Counted from the stretch's first letter, positions 28,301-43,745 are shown. The stretch: DNA of 64,000 nucleotides from Petrolisthes cinctipes (GCA_033782935.1 JAWQEG010001537.1:930001-994000), one strand, 5' to 3'. Numbers and translations are program-made. The notes: generated by a model not told the origin, from the letters alone.

Positions 28301-29320
28301 AAAATACTATAGCACGGTGTAGACATGTACAGATCGCTTCTGGGACACAAAATTATCGATTTTTTGGGTGTTTTGAGCCTGAATTTGAGATATAAACGGG
28401 TACAGAAGATGCATGCACATATCGACTTTGGCACTCAAAATATCGACTTTTAGTATGTTTTGGGCGTATTTTTTGAAAATATTCTAGCACTGAGTAGGCA
28501 TGTACAGATCGCTTCTGGGACCCAAAAATATAGAATTTTAGGGGGTTTTGAGCCAGAATTTTGGATATAACCGGGTACAGACGATGCATGCACATATCGA
28601 CTTTTTGCACCTAAAATATCGATTTTAAGCATGTTTTGGGTCTGTATCTTGAAAACATTCTACAAAGGAGTAGGCATGTACAGGTCGCTTCTGGGAAAAA
28701 AATACAGAATTTTCTGGTGTTTTGAACCAGAATTAGGGATATACACGTGTACAGAAGATTCATACACATATTGACTTTGGGTACATAAAATATCGATTTT
28801 CAGCATGTTTTGGGCCTGAATTTTTAAAATACTCTAACACTGAGTAGACACGTACAGATCGCTTCTGGGACCCAAATAAATCGAATTTTCGGTTGTTCTG
28901 AGCCTGAATTTGAGATATGAACAGGTACAGAAGATGCATGCACATATCGACATCGGGCACCTAAAATATCGATTTTGAGCATGTTTTGGGCCTGTATTTT
29001 GAAAATACTCAAACACGGTGTAGACATGTACAGATCGCTTCTGGGACACAAAAATATCGATTTTTTGGGTGTTTTGAGCCTGAATTTGAGATATAAACGG
29101 ATACAGAAGATGCATTCACATATCGACTTTGGGCACCCAAAATATCGATTTTTAGTATGTTTTCGGCGTATAATTTCAAAATATTCTAGCACTGAGTAGG
29201 CATGTACAGATCGCTTCTGGGACCCAAAAATATCGAATTTTCGGGTGTTCTGAGCCAGAAATTGGGATGTAACCGGGTACAGAAGATGCATGCACATATC
29301 GAGTTTTTGCACCTAAAATA
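25379..29320. repeat. Mosaic satellite with a 10-mer-spaced duplicate
   Basis: This stretch is satellite only. Within it, 27,052-27,560 matches 28,806-29,314 at an offset of 1,754 bp (ten monomers), sharing TTCGGTTGTTCTGAGCC, ACTCAAACACGGTG, GCATTCACATATCG and TTTTCGGCGTATAATTT. Several substitutions separate the copies, so this duplication is older than the one at 22.4-25.4 kb. No gene is present. Confidence 0.72.
26161..26512. repeat. Single-monomer tandem duplication (2 x 176 bp)
   Basis: The monomer at 26,161-26,336 is followed at 26,337-26,512 by a copy in which I see no difference. Private variants shared by both are GAGTATGTTTTCGGCC, AAATACCCTAAC and CTTTTCACACC. Elsewhere in the core neighbouring monomers differ strongly, so this is a fresh one-monomer event, such as replication slippage or a crossover offset by one monomer. 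Confidence 0.9.
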
Positions 29321-32300
29321 TCGATTTTCAGCATGTTTTAGGCCTGTATTTTGAAAATACTCTAACACGGAGTATGCATGTACACATTGCTTTTGGGACC
29401 CAAAAATATCGAATATTCGGGTGTTTTGAGTCTCAATTTGTGATATAAACGGGTACAGAAGATGCATGCACATATCGACTTTGGGAACCTAAAATATCGA
29501 TTTTGAGCATGTTTTGGGCCTGTATTTTTTAAATACTCTAACACTGTGTAGGCATGTACAGATCGCTTCTGGGACACAAAAATATCGATTTTGTGGGTGT
29601 TTTGAGCCTGAATTTGAGATATAAACGGGTTCAGAAGATGCATGCACATATCGACTTTGGACACCTAAAATATCGATTTATAGCATGTTTTAAGCCTGTA
29701 TTTTAAAAACATTCTAGCACTGAGTAGGCATGTGCAGATTGCATAAAGGACCCAAAAATATCGAATTTTCGGAGTTTTGAGCCTGAATTTGAGATATAAA
29801 CGGGTACAGAAGATGCATGCACATATCGACTTTTTGCACCTAAAATATCGATTTGAGCATGTTTTGGGCCTGTATTTTGAAAATACTATAGCACGGTTTA
29901 GACATGTACAGATCGCTTCTGGGACACAAAAATATCGATTTTTTGGGTGTTTTGAGCCTGAATTTGAGATATAAACGGGTTCAGAAGATGCATGCACATA
30001 TCGACTTTGGACACCTAAAATATCGATTTTTAGCATGTTTTAAGCCTGTATTTTAAAAACATTCTAGCACTGAGTAGGCATGTGCAGATTCCTTAAGGGA
30101 CCCAAAAATATCGAATTTTCGGGTGTTTTGACCCTGAATTTGAGATATAAACGGGTACAAAAGATGCATGCACATATCGACTTTTTGCACCTAAAATATC
30201 GATTTATAGCATGTTTTAAGCCTGTAATTTAAAAACATTCTAGCACTGAGTAGGCATGTGCAGATTGCTTCTGGGACCCAAAAATATCGAATTTTCAGAG
30301 TTTTGAGCCTGAATTTGAGATATAAACGGGTACAGAAGATGCATGCACATATCGACTTTGGGCACCTAAAATATCGATTTTCAGCATGTTTTGGGCCTGT
30401 ATTTTAAAAACACTCTAACACGAAGTATGCACGTACAGATCGCTTCTGGGACCCAAAAATATTGAATTTTCCGGTGTTTTGAGCCTGAAATTGAGATATA
30501 AACGGGTACAGAAGATGCATGCACATATCGACTTTGGGCACCTAAAATATCGATTTTTAGCATGTTTTGGGCCTGTATTTTGAAAATACTCTAACACGGA
30601 GTATGCATGTACAGATTGCTTCTGGGACACAAAAATATTGATTTTTTGGCTGTTTTGAGCTTGAATTTGAGATATAAACGGGTACAGAAGATGCATGCAC
30701 ATATCGACTTTTTGCACCTAAAATATCGATTTTGTGCATGTCTTCGGTTTGTTTCTTAAAAAATTCTATCAAGAAGTAGGCATGTACAGATCGCTTCTGG
30801 GACCCAAAAATATCGATTTTTCGGGTGTTTTGAGCCTGAATTTGAGATATAAACGGGTACAGAAGATGCATGCACATATCGACTTTGGGCACCTTAAATA
30901 TCGATTTTGAGCATGTTTTGGGCCTGTATCTTTAAAAATACTCTAACACTGAGTAGACACGTACAGATCGCTTCTGGAACCCAAATAAATCGAGTTTTAG
31001 GGTGTTCTGAGCCTGAATTTGAGATATGAACGGGTACAGAAGATGCATGCACATATCGACTTTGGGCACCTTAAATATCGATTTTGAACATGTTTTGGAC
31101 CTGTATTTTAAAAATACTATAGCACGGTATAGACATGTACAGATCGCTTCTGGGACACAAAAATATCGATTTTTTGGGTGTTTTGAGCCTGAATTTGAGA
31201 TATAAACGGGTACAGAAGATGCACGCACATATCGACTTTGGGCACTTAAAATATCGATTTTTAGCATGTTTTGGGCCTGTATTTTAAAAATACTCTAACA
31301 CGGAGTAGACATGTACAGATTGCTTTCGGGACCCAAAAATATCGAATTTTCGGGTGTTTTGAGCCTGAATTTGAGATATAAACGGATACAGAAGATGCAT
31401 GCACATATCGACTTTGGACACCTAAAATATCGATTTTTAACATGTTTTGAGCCTATATTTTGAAAACATTCTAGCACTGAGTATGCATGTACAGATTGCT
31501 TAAGGGACCCACAAATATGGAATTTTCGGGTGTTTTGAGCCTGAATTTGAGATATAAACGGGTACAGAAGATGCATGCACATATCGACTTTTTGCACCTA
31601 AAATATCGATTTTGAGCATGTCTTGGGTTTGTATCTTAAAAAATTCTATAAAGAAGTAGGCATGTACAGATTGCTTCTGGGACCCAAAAATATCGAATTT
31701 TTGGGTGTTTTGAACCTGAATTTGGGATATAGACGGGTACAGAAGATGCATGCACATATCGACTTTGGGCACCCAAAATATCGATTTTGAGCATGTTTTG
31801 GGCCTGTATTTTGAAAATACTATAGCACGGTGTAGACATGTACTAATCGCTTCTGGGACACAAAAAATATCGATTTTTTTGGGTGTTTTGAGCCTGAATT
31901 TGAGATATAAACGGGTACAGAAGATGCATGCACATATCGACTTTGGCACCCAAAATATCGATTTTTAGTATGTTTTCAGCGTATAATTTGAAAATATTCT
32001 AGCACTGAGTAGGCATGTACAGATCGCTTCTCGGACCCAAAAATATCGAATTTTCGGGTATTTTGAGCCTGAATTTGGGATATAACCGGGTACAGAGGAT
32101 GCATGCACATATCGACTTTTTGCACCTAAAATATCGATTTTGAGCATGTTTTGGGTCTGTATCTTGAAAAAATTCTAGCAAGGAGTAGGCATGTACAGAT
32201 TGCTTCTGGGACCCAAAAATACCGAATTTTCTGGTGTTTTGAACCTGAATTTGGGATATAAACGGGTACAGAAGATGCATACACATATTGACTTTGGGCA

Positions 32301-35300
32301 CCTAAAATATAGATTTTCAGCATGTTTTGGGCCTGTATTTTGAAAATACATTAACACGGAGTAGGCATGTACAGATCGCTTCTGGGACCCAAAAATATCG
32401 AATTTTCGGGTGTTTTGAGCCTGAATTTGTGATATAAACGGATACAGAAGATGCATGTACATATCGACTTTGGGCACCTAAAATATCGTTTTTGAGCATG
32501 TTTTGGGCCGGTATTTTGAAAATACTCTAACACGGAGTAGACATGTACAGATCGCTTTTGGGACCCAAAAATATCGAATTTTCGGGTGTTTTAGGCCTGA
32601 ATTTGAGATATAAACGGGAACAGAAGATGCATGCACATATCGACTTTGGACACCTAAAATATCGATTTTTAGCATGTTTTGAGCCTATATTTTGAAAACA
32701 TTCTAGCACTGAGTATGCATGTACAGATTGCTTCGGGGACCCAAAAATATCGAATTCGGGTGTTTTGAGCCTGAATTTGAGATATAAACGGGTACAGAAG
32801 ATACATGCACATTTCGACTTTTTGCACCTAAAATATCGATTTTGAGCATGTTTTGGGTCTGTATCTTGAAAACATTCTAGCAAGAAGTAGGCATGTACAG
32901 ATTGCTTCTGGGACCCCAAAATATCGAATTTTCGAGTGTTTTGAACCTGAATTTGGGATATAGACGGGTACAGAAGATGCATACACATATTGACTTTGGG
33001 CAGCTAAAATATCGATTTTCAGCATGTTTTAGGCCTGTAATTTGAAAATACTCTAACACGGAGTATGCATGTACACATTGCTTTTGGGACCCAAAAATAT
33101 CGAATATTCGGGTGTTTTGAGTCTGAATTTGAGATATAAACGGGTACATAAGATGCATGCACATATCGACTTTAGGCACCCAAAATATCGATTTTGAGAA
33201 TGTTTTGGGCCTGTATTTTTAAAATACTCTAACACTGAGTAGACACGTACAGATTGCTTCTGGAACCCAAATAAATCGAATTTTAGGGTGTTCTGAGCCT
33301 GAATTTGAGATATGAACGGGTACAGAAGATGCATGCACATATCGACTTTGGGCACCTAAAATATCGATTTTGAGCATGTTTTGGGTCTGTATCTTGAAAA
33401 CATTCTAGCAAGAAGTAGGCATGTACAGATTGCTTCTGAGACCCCAAAATATCGAATTTTCGAGTGTTTTGAACCTGAATTTGGGATATAAACGGGTACA
33501 GAAGATGCACGCACATATCGACTTTGGGCACCCAAAATATCGATTTTGATCATGTTTTGGGCCTGTATTTTTAAAATACTCTAACACTGAGAAGACACGT
33601 ACAGATCGCTTCTGGAACCCAAATAAATCGAATTATAGGGTGTTCTGAGCCTGAATTTGAGATATGAACGGGTACAGAAGATGCATGCACATATCAACTT
33701 TGGGCACCTAAAATATCGATTTTGAGCATGTTTTGGGTCTGTATCTTGAAAAAATTCTAGCAAGGAGTAGGCATGTACAGATCGCTTCTGGGACCCAAAA
33801 ATACCGAATTTTCTGGTGTTTTTACCCTGAATTTGGGTAATAGACGGGTACAGAAGATGCATGCACATATCGACTTTGGGCACTTAAAATATCGATTTTT
33901 AGCATGTTTTGGGCCTGTATTTTAAAAATACTCTAACACGGAGTAGACATGTACAGATTGCTTCTGGGACCCAAAAATATGGAATTTTCGGGTGTTTTGA
34001 GCCTGAATTTGAGATATTAACGGGTACAGAAGATGCATGCACATATCGACTTTGGGCACTTAAAATATCGATTTTTAGCATGTTTTGGGCCTGTATTTAA
34101 AAAATACTCTAACACGGAGTAGACATGTACAGATCGCTTTTGGGACACAAAAATATCGAATTTTCGGGTGTTTTAAGCCTGAATTTGAGATATAAACGGG
34201 TACAGAAGATGCATGCACATATCGACTTTGGGCACTTAAAATATCGATTTTTAGCATGTTTTGGGCCTGTATTTAAAAAATACTCTAACACGGATTAGAC
34301 ATGTACAGATCGCTTTTGGGACCCAAAAATATCGAATTTTCGTATGTTTTAAGCCTGAATTTGAGATATAAACGGGTACAGAAGATGCATGCACATATCG
34401 ACTTTGGGCAGCTAAAATATCGATTTTCAGCATGTTTTAGGCCTGTAATTTGAAAATACTCTAACACGGAGTATGCATGTACACATTGCTTTTGGGACCC
34501 AAAAATATCGAATATTCGGGTGTTTTGAGTCTGAATTTGAGATATAAACGGGTACAGAAGATGCATGCACATATCGACTTTGGGCACCTATAATATCGAT
34601 TTTGAGCATGTTTGGGGTCTGTATCTTGAAAACATTCTAGCAAGGAGTAGGCATGTACAGATCGCTTTTGGGACCCAAAAATATCGAATTTTTGGGTGTT
34701 TTGAACTTGAATTAGGGATATACACGTGTACAGAAGATGCATACACATATTGACTTTGGTCACATAAAATATCGATTTTCATCATGTTTTGGGCCTGTAT
34801 TATAAAAACACTCTAACACGTAGTATGCACGTACAGATCGCTTCTGGGACCCAAAAATATTGAATTTTCGGGTGTTTTGAGCCTGAATTTGAGATATAAA
34901 CGGGTACAGAAGATGAATGCACATATCGACTTTGGGCACCTAAAATATCGATTTTTAGCATGTTTTGGGCCTGTATTTAAAAAATACTCTAACTCGGAGT
35001 AGACATGTACAGATGGCTTTTGGGACCCAAAAATATCAAATATTCGGGTTTTTTTAACCTGAATTTGGGATATAGACGCATACAGAAGATGCATGCACAT
35101 ATCGACTTTGGGCATCTAAAATATCGATTTTGAGCATGTTTTGGGCCTGTATTTTGAAAATACTCTAACACGGAGTAGGCATGTAAAGTTTGCTTCGGTG
35201 ACCCAAAAATATCGAATTTTCTGGTGTTTTGAGCCTGAATTTGAGATATAAACGGGTACAGAAGATGCATGCACATTTCGACTTTTTGCACCTAAAATAT

Positions 35301-38300
35301 CGATTTTGAGCATGTTTTGGGTCTGTATCTTGAAAACATTCTAGCAAGAAGTAGGCATGTACAGATTGCTTCTGGGACCCAAAAATATCGAATTTTCGAG
35401 TATTTTGAACCTCAATTTGGGATATAGACGGGTACGGAAGATGCGCACACATATCGACTTTGGGCACCTAAAATATTGATTTTGAGCATGTTTTGGGCCT
35501 GTATTTTGAAAATACTATAGCACGGTGTAGACATGTACAAATCGCTTTTGGGACACAAAAATATCGATTTTTTGGGGTGTTTTGAGCCTGAATTTGGGTA
35601 ATAGACGGGTACAGAAGATGCATGCACATATCGACTTTGGGCACTTAAAATATCGATTTTTAGCATGTTTTGGGCCTGTATTTTAAAAATACTCTAACAC
35701 GGAGTAGACATGTACAGATCGCTTTTGGGACCCAAAATTATCGAATTTTCGGGTGTTTTGAGCCTGAATTTGAGATATAAACGGGTACAGAAGATGGATG
35801 CACATATCGACTTTGGACACTTAAAATATCGATTTTTAGCATGTTTTGGGCCTGTATTTTTAAAAATACTCTAACACTGAGTAGACACGTACAGATCGCT
35901 TCTGGAACCCAAATAAATCGAATTTTAGGGTGTTCGGAGCCTTAATTTGAGATATGAACGGGTACAGAAGATGCATGCACATATCGACTTTGGGCACCTT
36001 AAATATCGATTTTGAGCATGTTTTGGGCCTGTATCTTGAAAATACTATAGCACGGTGTAGACATGTACAGATCGCTTCTGGGACACAAAAATATCGATTT
36101 TTTGGGTGTTTTGAGCCTGAATTTGAGATATAAACGGATACAGAAGATGCATGCACATATCGACTTTGGCACCCAAAATATCGATTTTTAGTATGTTTTC
36201 GGCGTATAATTTGAAAATATTCTAGCACTGAGTAGGCATGTACAGATCGCTTCTGGGACCCAAAAATATCGAATTTTCGGCGGGTTTTGAGCCAGAATTT
36301 GGGATATAACCGGGTACAGAGGATGCATGCACATATCGACTTTTTTGCACCTAAAATATCGATTTTGAACATGTTTTGGGTCTGTATCTTGAAAAAATTC
36401 TAGCAAGGAGTAGGCATGTATAGATCGCTTCTGGGACCCAAAAATGTCGAATTTTCGGGTGTTTTGAGCCTGAATTTGAGATATAAACGGATTCAGAAGA
36501 TGCATGCACATATCGACTTTGGGCACCTAAAATATCGATTTTTAACATGTTTTGGGCCTGTATTTTGAAAATACTCTAACACGGAGTAGGCATGTACAGA
36601 TCTCTTCTGGGACACAAAAATGTCGATTTTTTGGGTGTTTTTAGCCTGAATTTGAGATATAAACGGGTTCAGAAGATGCATGCACTTAACGACTTTGGAC
36701 ACCTAAAATATCGATTTATAGCATGTTTTAGGCCTGTATTTTAAAAAAATTCTAGCACTGAGTAGGCATGTGCAGATTGCTTGAGGGACCCAAAAATATC
36801 GAATTTTCGGAGTTTTGAGCCTGAATTTGAGATATAAACGGGTACAGAAGATGCATGCACATATCGACTTTTTGCACTTAAAATATCGATTTTGAGCATG
36901 TATTTGGTCTGTATCTTGAAAACATTCTAGCAAGGAGTAGGCATGTACAGATCGCTTCTGGGACCCAAAAATATCGAATTTTCGGGTGTTTTGAACTCGA
37001 ATTAGGGATATACACGTGTACAGAAGATGCTTACACATATTGACTTTGGGCACATAAAATATCGATTTTCAGCATGTTTTGGGCCTGTTTTTTAAAAACA
37101 CTCTAACACGGAGTATGCACGTACAGATTGCTTCTGGGACCCAAAAATATGGAATTTTCGGGTGTTTTGAGCCTGAATTTGAGATATAAACGGGTACAGA
37201 AGATGCATGCACATATCGACTTTGGGCACTTAAAATATCGATTTTTAGCATGTTTTGGGCCTGTATTTTAAAAATACTCTAACACGGGGTAGACAGGTAC
37301 AGATCGCTTTTGGGACCCAAAAATATCGAATTTTCGGGTGTTTTGAGCCTGAATTTGAGATATAAACGGGTACAGAAGATGCATGCACATATCGACTTTG
37401 GACACTTAAAATATCGATTTTTAGCATGTTTTGAGCCTATATTTTGAAAACATTCTAGCACTGAGTATGCATGTACAGATCGCTTAAGGGACCCAAAAAT
37501 ATGGAATTTTCGCGTGTTTTGAGCCTAAATTTGAGATATAAACGGGAACAGAAGATGCATGCACATATCGACTTTTTGCACCTAAAATATCGATTTTGAG
37601 CATGTCTTGGGTTTGTATCTTAAAACATTCTAGCAAGGAGTAGGCATGTACAGATCGCTTCTGGGACCCAAAAATATCGAATATTCGGGTTTTTTGAACC
37701 TGAATTTGGGATATAGACGGATACAGAAGATGCATGCACATATCGACTTTGGGCACCTAAAATATCGATTTTGAGCATGTTTGGGCCTGTATTTTGAAAA
37801 TACTCTAACACGGAGTAGGCATGTAAAGATCGCTTCGGGGACCCAAAAATATCGAATTTTCGGGTGTTTTGAGCCTGAATTTGAGATATAAACGGGTACA
37901 GAAGATGCATGCACATTTCGACTTTTTGCACCTAAAATATCGATTTTGAGCATGTTTTGGGTCTGTATCTTGAAAACATTCTAGCAGGAAGTAGGCATGT
38001 ACAGATTGCTTCTGGGACCCAAAAATATCGAATTTTCGAGTGTTTTGAACCTGAATTTGGGATATAGACGGGTACAGAAGATGCATACACATATTGACTT
38101 TGGGCAGCTAAAATATCGATTTTCAGCATGTTTTAGGCCTGTACTTTGAAAATACTCTAACACGGAGTATGCATGTACACATTGCTTTTGGGACCCAAAA
38201 ATATCGAATATTCGGGTGTTTTGAGTCTGAATTTGAGATATTAACGGGTACAGAAGATGCATGCACATATCGACTTTGGGCACCCAAAATATCGATTTTA

Positions 38301-38518
38301 AGCATGTTTTGGGCCTGTATTTTTAAAAATACTCAAACACTGAGTAGACACGTACAGATCGCTTCTGGAACCCAAATAAATCGAATTTTAGGGTGTTCTG
38401 AGCCTGAATTTGAGATATGAACGGGTACAGAAGATGCATGCACATATCGACTTTGGGCACCTTAAATATAGATTTTGAGCATGTTTTGGGCCTGTATTTT
38501 GAAAATACTATAGCACGG
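29321..38518. repeat. Mosaic satellite, long-period (29-monomer) similarity
   Basis: This is about 9 kb of satellite with cassette monomers in varying order. A segment at 32,815-33,200 matches 37,919-38,304 at an offset of 5,104 bp (29 monomers), covering the AGCAAGAAGTA and GTACACATTGC types, and similarity runs on with a 1-bp shift. At 33,890-34,430 three successive monomers of one TTTGGGCACTTAAAATATCG type lie in tandem, and two of this type recur at 37,069-37,427. No gene is present. Confidence 0.65.
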
Positions 38519-41500
38519 TGTAGGCATGTACAGATCGCTTCTGGGACACAAAAATATCGATTTTTTGGGTGTTTTGAGCCTGAATTTGAGATATAAACGG
38601 GTTCAGAAGATGCATGCACATATCGACTTTAAACACCTAAAATATCGATTTATAGCATGTTTTAAGCCTGTATTTTAAAAACATTCTAGCACTGAGTAGG
38701 CATGTGCAGATTGCTTAAGGGAACAATAAATATCGAATTTTCGGAGTTTTGAGCCTGAATATGAGATATAAACGGGTACAGAAGATGCATGCACATATCG
38801 ACTTTTTGCACTTAAAATATCGATTTTTAACATGTTTTGGGTCTGTATCTTGAAAACATTCTAGCAAGGAGTAGGCATGTACAGATCGCTTCTGGGACCC
38901 AAAAAAATCGAATTTTTTGGTGTTTTGAACCTGAAGTAGGGATATACACGTGTACAGAAGATGCATGCACATTTTGACTTTGGGCACATAAAATATCGAT
39001 TTTGAGCATGTTTTGGGCCTGTATTTTAAAAACACTCTAACACGTAGTATGCACGTACAGATCGCTTCTGGGACCCAAAAATATTGAATTTTCGGGTGTT
39101 TTGAGCCTGAATTTGAGATATAAACGGGTACAGAAGATGAATGCACATATCGACTTTGGTCACCTAAAATATCGATTTTTAGCATGTTTTGGGCCTGTAT
39201 TTAAAAAATACTCTAACTCGGAGTAGACATGTACAGATCGCTTTTGGGACCCAAAAATATCGAATTTTCTGGTGTTTTGAGCCTGAATTTGAGTTATAAA
39301 CGGGTACAGAAGATGCATGCACATATCGACTTTGGACACCTAAAATATCGATTTTTAGCATGTTTTGAGCCTATATTTTAAAAACATTCTAGCACTGAGT
39401 ATGCATGTACAGATCGCTTAAGGGACCCAAAAATATGGAATTTTCGCGTGTTTTGAGCCTGAATTTGAGATATAAACGGGAACAGAAGATGCATGCACAT
39501 ATCGACTTTTTGCACCTAAAATATCGATTTTGAGCATGTTTTGGGCCTGTATTTTGAAAATACTCTAACACGGAGTAGGCATGTACGGATCGCTTCGGCG
39601 ACCCAAAAATATCGAATTTTCGGGTGTTTTGAGCCTGAATTTGAGATATAAACGGGTACAGAAGATGCATGCACATTTCGACTTTTTGCACCTAAAATAT
39701 CGATTTTGAGCATGTTTTGGGTCTGTATCTTGAAAACATTCTAGCAAGAAGTAGGCATGTACAGATTGCTTCTGGGACCCAAAAATATCGAATTTTCGAG
39801 TGTTTTGAACCTGAATTTGGGATATAGACGGGTACAGAAGATGCATACACATATTGACTTTGGGCACATTAAAATATCGATTTTCAGCATGTTTTGGGCC
39901 TGTATATTGAAAATACATTAACACGGAGTAGGCATGTACAGATCGCTTCTGGGAGCCAAAAACATCGAATTTTCGGGTGTTTTGAGCCTGAATTTGAAAT
40001 ATAAACGGATTCAGAAGATGCATGCACATATCGACTTTGGGCACCTAAAATATCGATTTTTAACATGTTTTGGGCCTGTATTTTAAAAATACTCTAACAC
40101 GGAGTAGGCATGTACAGATCGCTTCTGGTACACAAAAATATCGATTTTTTGGGTGTTTTGAGCCTGAATTTGAGATATAAACGGGTTCAGAAGATGCATG
40201 CACATATCGACTTTAAACACCTAAAATATCGATTTATAGCATGTTTTAAGCCTGTATTTTAAAAACATTCTAGCACTGAGTAGGCATGTGCAGATTGCTT
40301 AAGGGACCCAAAAATATCTAATTTTCGGAGTTTTGAGCCTGAATATGAGATATAAACGGGTACAGAAGATGCATGCACATATCGACTTTTTGCACTTAAA
40401 ATATCGATTTTTAACATGTTTTGGGTCTGTATCTTGAAAACATTCTAGCAAGGAGTAGGCATGTACAGATCGCTTCTGGGACCCAAAAAAATCGAATTTT
40501 TTGGTGTTTTGAACCTGAATTAGGGATATACACGGGTACAGAAGATGCATGCACATATCGAATTTTTGCACCAAAAATATCGATTTTGAGCATGTTTCCG
40601 GCGTATAATTTAAAAATACTCTAACACGGAGTAGGCATGTACAGATCGCTTCGGGGACCCACAAATATCGAATTTTCGGGTGTTTTGAGCCTGAATTTGA
40701 GATATAAACGGGTACAGAAGATGAATGCACATTTAGACTTTTTGCACCTAAAATATAGATTTTGAGCATGTTTTGGGTCTGTATATTGAAAACATTCTAG
40801 CAAGGAGTAGGCATGTACAGATCGCTTCTGGGACCCAAAAATACCGAATTTTCTGGTGTTTTGAACCTGAATTTGGGATATAGACGGGTACAGAAGATGC
40901 ATGCACATATTGACTTTGGGCACCTAAAATATAGATTTTCAGCATGTTTGGGGCCTGTATTTTGAAAATACTTTAAGACGGAGTAGGCATGTACAGATCG
41001 CTTCTGGGACCCAAAAATATCGAATTTTCGGGTGATTTGAGCCTGAATTTGAGATATAAACGGATACAGAAGATGCATACACATATCGACTTCGGGCACC
41101 TAAAATATCGATTTTGAGCATGTTTGGGGCCTGAATTTTAAAAACATTCTAGCAATGAGTAGGCATGTGCAGATTGCTTAAGGGACCCAAAAATATCGAA
41201 TTTTTGAATGTTTTGAGCCTGAATTTGAGATATAAACGGGTTCCGAAGATGCATGCACATATCGACTTTTGCACTTAAAATATCGATTTTGAGCATGTTT
41301 TGGGTCTGTATCTTGAAAACATTCTAGCAAGGAGTAGGCATGTACAGATCGCTTCTGGGACCCAAAAATATCGAATTTTCTGGTGTTATGAACCAGAATT
41401 AGGGATATACACGGGTACAGAAGATGCATACACATATTGACTTTGGGCACATACAATATCGATTTTGAGCATGTTTTGGGCCTGTATTTTAAAAACACTC

Positions 41501-43397
41501 TAACACGGAGTATGCACGTACAGATCGCTTCTGGGTCCCAAAAACAGTGAATTTTCGGGTGTTTCGAGCCTGAATTTGAGATATAACCGGGTACAGAAGA
41601 TTCATGCACATATCGACTTTGGGCACCTAAAATATCTATTTTGAGCATCTTTTGGGCCTGTATTTTGAAAATACTCAAACACGGTGTAGACATGTACAGA
41701 TTGCTTCTGGGCCACAAAAATATCGATTTTTTGGGTGTTTTGAACCTGAATTTGAGATATAAACGGGTACAGAAGATGCATGCACATATCGACTTTGGCA
41801 CCCAAAATATCGATTTTTTGTATGTTTTCGCCGTATAATTTGAAAATATTCTAGCACTGAGTAGGCATGTACAGATCGCTTCTGGGACCCAAAAATATCG
41901 AATTTTCGGGTGTTTTGAGCCTGAATTTGAGATATAAACAAATACAGAAGATGAATGCACATATCGACTTTGTGCACCTAAAATATCGATTTTGAGCATG
42001 TTTTGGGCCTGTATTTTGAAAATACTCTAACACGGAGTAGGCATGTACAGATCGCTTCTGGGACCCAAAAATATCGAATTTTCGGGTGTTTTGAACCTGA
42101 ATTTGGGATATAGACGGGTACAGAATATGCATACACATATTGACTTTGGGCACCTAAAATATAGATTTTGAGCATGTTTTGGGCCTGTATTTTGAAAATA
42201 CTTTAACACGGAGTAGGCATGTACAGATCGCTTCTGAGACCCAAAAATATCGAATTTTCGTGTGTTTTGAGCCTGAAATTGAGATATAAACGGATACAGA
42301 AGATGCATGCACATATCGACTTTGGGCACCTAAAATATCGATTATTAGCTTGTTTTGGGCCTGTATTTTGAAAATACTCTAACTCGGAGTAGGCATGTAC
42401 AGATCGCATCTGGGACACAAAAATATTAATTTTTTGGGTGTTTTGAGACTGAATTTGAGATATAAACGGGTACAGAAGATTCATGCACATATCGACTTTG
42501 GACACCTAAAATATCGATTTATAGCATGTTTTAAGCCTGTATTTTAAAAACATTCTAGCACTGAGTAGGCATGTGCAGATTGCTTAAGGGTCCCAAAAAT
42601 ATCGAATTTTCGGAGTTTTGAGCCAGAATTTGAGATATAAACAGGTACAGAAGATGCATGCACATATCGACTTTTTACACTTAAAATATCGATTTTGACA
42701 TGTTTTGGGTCTGTATCGTGAAAAAATTCTAGCAAGGAGTAGGCATGTACAGATTGCTTCTGGGACTAAAAAATATCGAATTTTCGAGTGTTTTGAACCT
42801 GAATTTGGGATATAGACGGATACAGAAGATGCATACACATATTGACTTTGGGCACCTAAAATATCGATTTTGAGCATCTTTTGGGCCGGTATTTTGAAAA
42901 TACTCAAACACGGTGAAGACATGTACAGATTGCTTCTGGGCCACAAAAATATCGATTTTTTTGGGTGTTTTGAGCCTGAATTTGAGATATAAACGTGTAC
43001 AGAAGATGCATGCACATATCGACTTTTGCACCCAAAATATCGATTTTTAGCATGTTTTCGCCGTATAATTTGAAAATATTCTAGCACTGAGTAGGCATGT
43101 GAAGATCGCTTCTGGGACCCAAAAATATCGAATTTTCGGGTGTTTTGAGCCTGAATTTGAGATATAAACGGATACAGAAGATGAATGCACATATCGACTT
43201 TGGTCACATAAAATATCGATTTTGAGCATGTTTTGGGCGTTTATTTTGAAAATACTCTAACTCGGAGTAGGCATGTACAGATCGCATCTGGGACACAAAA
43301 ATATTAATTTTTTGGGTGTTTTGAGCCTGAATTTGAGATATGAACGGGTACAGAAGATTCATGCACATATCGACTTTGGACACCTAAAATATCGATT
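38519..43397. repeat. Mosaic satellite with a 9-mer-spaced duplicate
   Basis: In this stretch 38,519-38,965 matches 40,103-40,549 at an offset of 1,584 bp (nine monomers), sharing ATCGACTTTAAACACC, GTGCAGATTGCTTAAGGG, CTGAATATGAGATAT and CCCAAAAAAATCG variants. The rest is mosaic monomer sequence, with no gene. Confidence 0.68.
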
Positions 43398-43745
43398 TAT
43401 AGCATGTTTTGGGCCTGTATTTTAAAAATACTCTAACACGGAGTAGACATGTACAGATCGCTTTTGGGACCCAAAAATATCGAATTTTCGGGTGTTTCGA
43501 GCCTGAATTTGAGATATAAACGGGTACAGAAGATGCATGCACATATCGACTTTTTGCACCTAAAATATCGATTTAGAGCATGTTTTGGGTCTGTATCTTG
43601 AAAAAATTCTAGCAAGGAGTAGGCATGTACAGATTGCTTCTGGGACTAAAAAATATCGAATTTTCGAGTGTTTTGAACCTGAATTTGGGATATAGACGGA
43701 TACAGAAGATGCATACACATATTGAATTTGGGCAGCAAAAATATC
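43398..43745. repeat. Left-edge segment that reappears at 48,497-48,844
   Basis: About 350 bp just before and into the first 8-mer row, containing GGGTGTTTCGAGCC and ATCGATTTAGAGCATG, recurs at 48,497-48,844 at an offset of 5,099 bp (29 monomers) with almost no differences. These two variants were not noticed together elsewhere. The segment marks both ends of the 8-mer run. Confidence 0.8.
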
